A stretch of DNA of 8,798 nt. It comes from Bacteroidota bacterium. Its GTDB lineage: Bacteria > Bacteroidota > Bacteroidia > Bacteroidales > UBA1715. Position numbers and translations under genes: made by a program. Below, piece after piece: positions 6,316-8,798 of the stretch. Under the pieces are notes generated by a model. It was given only the letters and a program-made list of their open reading frames with translations. It made no database searches and was not told the DNA's origin. Location: NCBI GenBank assembly GCA_029266015.1, contig JAJUFK010000087.1, positions 1 through 8,798 of the forward strand. Direction: 5' to 3'. The number at the start of each line of letters is the position of its first letter. Within the stretch, counting starts at the first letter, position 1.

Positions 6316-7146
6316 ATGAATAACATTAGAAATCAACATATTGGTGTTTTTGACTCCGGATTTGGCGGTCTTACAATACTACATGAAATACAAAAAGTAT
6401 TACCGGAGTATTCTTATATTTATTTAGGTGACAATGCACGTTCGCCATATGGAACACGTTCTTTTGAAACAGTTTACAAATATACTTTAGAAGCAGTAAA
6501 AAAATTATTTGAATTAGATTGTACACTTATAATAATAGCATGTAATACAGCATCGGCAAAAGCATTGCGTACAATACAACAAAATGATTTACCAAAACTT
6601 GCTCCGGATAAACGTATATTAGGTGTAATTAGGCCTTGTTCCGAACAAGCAGGCTCTTTTACTGCGAATAATAATTTAGGAATTTTTGCTACTAACGGAA
6701 CTGTTAGTTCGCATTCATATGAAATTGAAATTCAAAAATTTTTCCCTCACATTATAGTTACATCTCATGCTTGTCCTATGTGGGTTCCATTAGTTGAAAA
6801 TGGAGAGTCTCAGTCAGAGGGAGCTAATTACTTTATACAAAAAGAAATTAATGCTATACTTACCAAAAACCCTTCTATTGATTCTATACTTCTAGCTTGC
6901 ACCCACTACCCTATTTTATTACCTAAAATTAGAGATTTTTTACCAAAACATATTTCTATTATTAATCAAGGAAATATTGTAGCACATAGTTTACAAAAAT
7001 ATTTAAAAAATCATCCTGAAATTGAACATAAAATTCTAAAAAATTCCAATACACAATATTTTACTACAGAAAATGCTGATGTATTTAATTCAATTGCAGA
7101 ATGCTTTACTTTCAATAAAATACAAGCTCGTACAATAACACTATAA
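6316..7146 (+). CDS. murI: Glutamate racemase
   Basis: Cofactor-independent cytosolic enzyme interconverting L- and D-glutamate, the source of D-Glu for the peptidoglycan stem peptide. The 276-residue protein shows all the family landmarks. 'IGVFDSGFGGL' carries Asp13-Ser14, 'YLGDNARSPYG' lies at 36-46, and the two catalytic cysteines sit in 'ACNTAS' (Cys76) and 'ACTHYP' (Cys195, with His197). Length is normal. ATG 6316 is the only reasonable start: no other in-frame ATG lies nearby and the family begins just before IGVFDSG. The ATG immediately follows the T-tract of the preceding terminator, so a transcript must either read through the hairpin or begin at or inside it. No TAnnTTTG box was seen in the preceding 100 bases. 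The 3' end overlaps the stop of the convergent dehydrogenase gene by 6 bases. Confidence 0.95.
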   Translation: MNNIRNQHIGVFDSGFGGLTILHEIQKVLPEYSYIYLGDNARSPYGTRSFETVYKYTLEAVKKLFELDCTLIIIACNTASAKALRTIQQNDLPKLAPDKRILGVIRPCSEQAGSFTANNNLGIFATNGTVSSHSYEIEIQKFFPHIIVTSHACPMWVPLVENGESQSEGANYFIQKEINAILTKNPSIDSILLACTHYPILLPKIRDFLPKHISIINQGNIVAHSLQKYLKNHPEIEHKILKNSNTQYFTTENADVFNSIAECFTFNKIQARTITL

Positions 7147-8094
7147 CTCTTTTTTTACGAATTCTTTTACATGATTGTACACACAATCAATTAAGGTTTG
7201 TAAAGCTTCTTTACTTATCCATGCAACGTGGGGTGTTATAATTATTTTATGAGCTATTTTAGGATTAAGCAACGGTGATGTTTCATCTATTGGTTCTTGT
7301 TGCATAACATCTAAACATGCTCCTGCAATTATATTTTTTTGCAAAGCTCCAGCTAAATCATTTTCATTTACAATACCACCTCTGCCTACATTAATTATAT
7401 ATGCATGAGGTTTCATATGTTGCAACTCATCTATTCCTATTAGTCCCAATGTTTGTTCGTTAAGAGGAGCATGAATACTCACAACATCAGACTTTATCAA
7501 TAATTCTTGTAATGATACTTGAGTATATTGAGAATTATAATTTTTACCTGATGTAGAATAATATATTATTTGTGCCCCAAATACTTGAGCAATTTGTGCA
7601 ACTCGTTTACCAATAGTACCTAATCCTATAATACCCCATGTTTTATCTTGTAATTGCCAATATCCTGGACCAATATGAGTAAACAATTGTTGATTAGAAT
7701 ATTCTTTATTTTTAACATAAGAATTATAATATTCTATAGAGTGCAATAAACTTAAAAACATTGCAAATGTATGTTGTGCAACACTTTCTGTAGAATATCC
7801 TGCAACATTTTTAACCACTATACCTTTTTTTGACGCATATTCTAAATCAACATTGTTCATGCCCGTAGCCGTTAAACAAATTAGTCGTATTTGAGGACAA
7901 GAATCCATAATAAAAGCATCTATTATTACTTTATTTGTAATTATAATAGAAGCATTACCAATATGTGCAATTCGTTCATCTTTAGTAGTTGTTCCATATA
8001 TCGTAAGACTTCCAAAATCACTAAATCTATTAAAAACAGAATTATCACCAACTGTTTGAGCATCTAATACAACTATTGAATTCATATTTTTCAT
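7141..8094 (-). CDS. D-2-hydroxyacid dehydrogenase, NAD-dependent (glycerate dehydrogenase-like)
   Basis: Cytosolic oxidoreductase of the D-isomer-specific 2-hydroxyacid dehydrogenase family, which reduces 2-oxoacids to D-2-hydroxyacids or the reverse. From ATG 8094 the protein has 317 residues, normal for the family. A longer frame opens at TTG 8118 inside the upstream gene and is less likely; a third possible start is ATG 8085. The Rossmann motif GLGTIG is at 157-162 after 'LQDKTWGII'. The catalytic triad is visible as Arg238 in 'INVGRGGIVNE', Glu267 in 'DVMQQEP' and His289 in 'ITPHVAW'. The 'NVAGYSTESVAQHTFAM' segment and the start 'SIVVLDAQTVGDN' resemble glycerate/hydroxypyruvate reductase-like members, but the substrate cannot be fixed from sequence. 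Only one base separates its ATG from the stop of the ABC-F gene (TAA-C-ATG), which suggests co-transcription and translational coupling. Confidence 0.9.
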   Translation of the reverse strand: MKNMNSIVVLDAQTVGDNSVFNRFSDFGSLTIYGTTTKDERIAHIGNASIIITNKVIIDAFIMDSCPQIRLICLTATGMNNVDLEYASKKGIVVKNVAGYSTESVAQHTFAMFLSLLHSIEYYNSYVKNKEYSNQQLFTHIGPGYWQLQDKTWGIIGLGTIGKRVAQIAQVFGAQIIYYSTSGKNYNSQYTQVSLQELLIKSDVVSIHAPLNEQTLGLIGIDELQHMKPHAYIINVGRGGIVNENDLAGALQKNIIAGACLDVMQQEPIDETSPLLNPKIAHKIIITPHVAWISKEALQTLIDCVYNHVKEFVKKEL

Positions 8095-8095
8095 G

Positions 8096-8798
8096 TTATA
8101 ATTTTTCTTGTAATTCAAGCCAACGTATTTCTTTTAATTCAATTAATTGTATAATTTCCCCTATCCGTTCTGATTTTACAATTAATTCTGCATTACTAAG
8201 TGTTCCGACTATTAATTCTTGTTCAATTATTTTTTTTTCTTGTTCTAACTGTTCTAATTCTTTTTCAATTAATTCTAACTCTATTTTTTCTTTATACGTT
8301 AATCCTTTTATTACTTTTTCTGCCTTCGGTTTTTGTAATTCTATCTTTTCACTTTTTTGTATAGAATCTTCTTGTAGTCGTTCATAAATTTTAAATTGAG
8401 TGTAATTTCCGGGAAAATCTTCAATAATACCATTACCTTTAAAAACAAACAAATGCTCTACTAACTTATCTGTAAAAAATCTATCATGAGAAACTATTAT
8501 GACACATCCCATAAATTGAACCAGAAATTCCTCTAATATTTGTAACGTAAATAAATCCAAATCATTAGTAGGTTCATCAAGAATAAGAACATTTGGTTTT
8601 TTCATTAATACAGTCATTAAATATAACCGTTTTTTTTCACCTCCGCTCAATCTAGAAACATACATATAATGCATATTTCTTGGGAATAACCATTGTTCTA
8701 AAAATTGAGCAGCAGAAATTGTATTACCATTTTCTATCTCAATAGTTTCGGATATATTCTGTATAACTTCAATAACTTTACAATCTTCATGTAATAAT
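8096..8798 (-). CDS. uup: ABC-F family ATPase, Uup-like, C-terminal half (partial)
   Basis: Translating the minus strand from the right edge keeps the frame open beyond the internal ATG at 8674, so the gene continues out of the window; about 233 residues are visible. They belong to the second nucleotide-binding domain. The first visible part is 'CKVIEVIQNISETIEIENG', followed by the signature 'SRLSGGEKKRLYL', Walker B 'VLILDEPTNDLD' and the switch histidine in 'IIVSHDRFF'. 'DFPGNYTQF' ends the domain. A basic linker follows, then a Glu/Lys/Leu-rich coiled coil of about 65 residues at the C-terminus, as in Uup. ABC-F proteins have no membrane domain and act on ribosomes or, for Uup, are also linked to DNA transactions; the precise role here is unknown. 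The wording closely matches the Uup-type proteins of Bacteroidota. The symbol is given at subfamily level. Confidence 0.9.
   Translation of the reverse strand, partial: LLHEDCKVIEVIQNISETIEIENGNTISAAQFLEQWLFPRNMHYMYVSRLSGGEKKRLYLMTVLMKKPNVLILDEPTNDLDLFTLQILEEFLVQFMGCVIIVSHDRFFTDKLVEHLFVFKGNGIIEDFPGNYTQFKIYERLQEDSIQKSEKIELQKPKAEKVIKGLTYKEKIELELIEKELEQLEQEKKIIEQELIVGTLSNAELIVKSERIGEIIQLIELKEIRWLELQEKL

Noticed and set aside
8076..8387. 103-codon plus-strand open frame rich in Ser, Asn, Cys and Phe
   Set aside because: It is the antisense of the Glu/Lys/Leu-rich coiled coil of the ABC-F protein, whose codons give few stops on the other strand.

Overview
The window is an AT-rich stretch (about 30% G+C by eye) of ordinary chromosome from a member of the Bacteroidota. 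Three things support this. The gene order nadK, DUF6089-type barrel genes, uppS, bamA, two ompH/skp genes, murI is a familiar Bacteroidota envelope cluster. The proteins carry Bacteroidota wording, such as the UppS 'SYSSRWEI' segment and signal peptides ending in 'FSQ'. The promoter-like boxes are of the TAnnTTTG type, and no Shine-Dalgarno sequences are evident. The lineage cannot be narrowed safely; the gene order would fit Bacteroidales or a neighbouring order.

Plus strand, 1-6265: the window opens with the last 32 codons of an NAD kinase. Two tandem but divergent DUF6089-type outer-membrane barrel genes follow (190-1140 and 1242-1979). Next come uppS (1942-2688, overlapping the second barrel gene by 38 bases), bamA (2699-5170) and two OmpH/Skp-like periplasmic chaperone genes of identical length, 171 codons each (5194-5709 and 5750-6265). 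Together they cover undecaprenyl carrier lipid synthesis, assembly of outer-membrane barrels, and chaperones that deliver barrel clients. A strong intrinsic terminator at 6287-6315 closes the block. murI (6316-7146, glutamate racemase, supplying D-glutamate for peptidoglycan) begins on the base directly after its T-tract.

Minus strand, 7141-8798: a D-2-hydroxyacid dehydrogenase (8094-7141) converges on murI, and their stop codons overlap by 6 bases. Upstream of it, separated from it by one base, lies the C-terminal half of a Uup-type ABC-F ATPase whose frame stays open to the window edge.

Several start codons needed correction from the longest open frame: 1242 rather than 1212, 1942 rather than 1909, 5194 rather than 5134, and 8094 rather than 8118. 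No mobile element, CRISPR array, tRNA, rRNA or defence system was seen. I found no evidence of a new multi-gene system. The points worth a second look are regulatory: the terminator abutting murI, a promoter inside the end of the first ompH, and the overlapping gene ends. One unusual residue in UppS is also noted.
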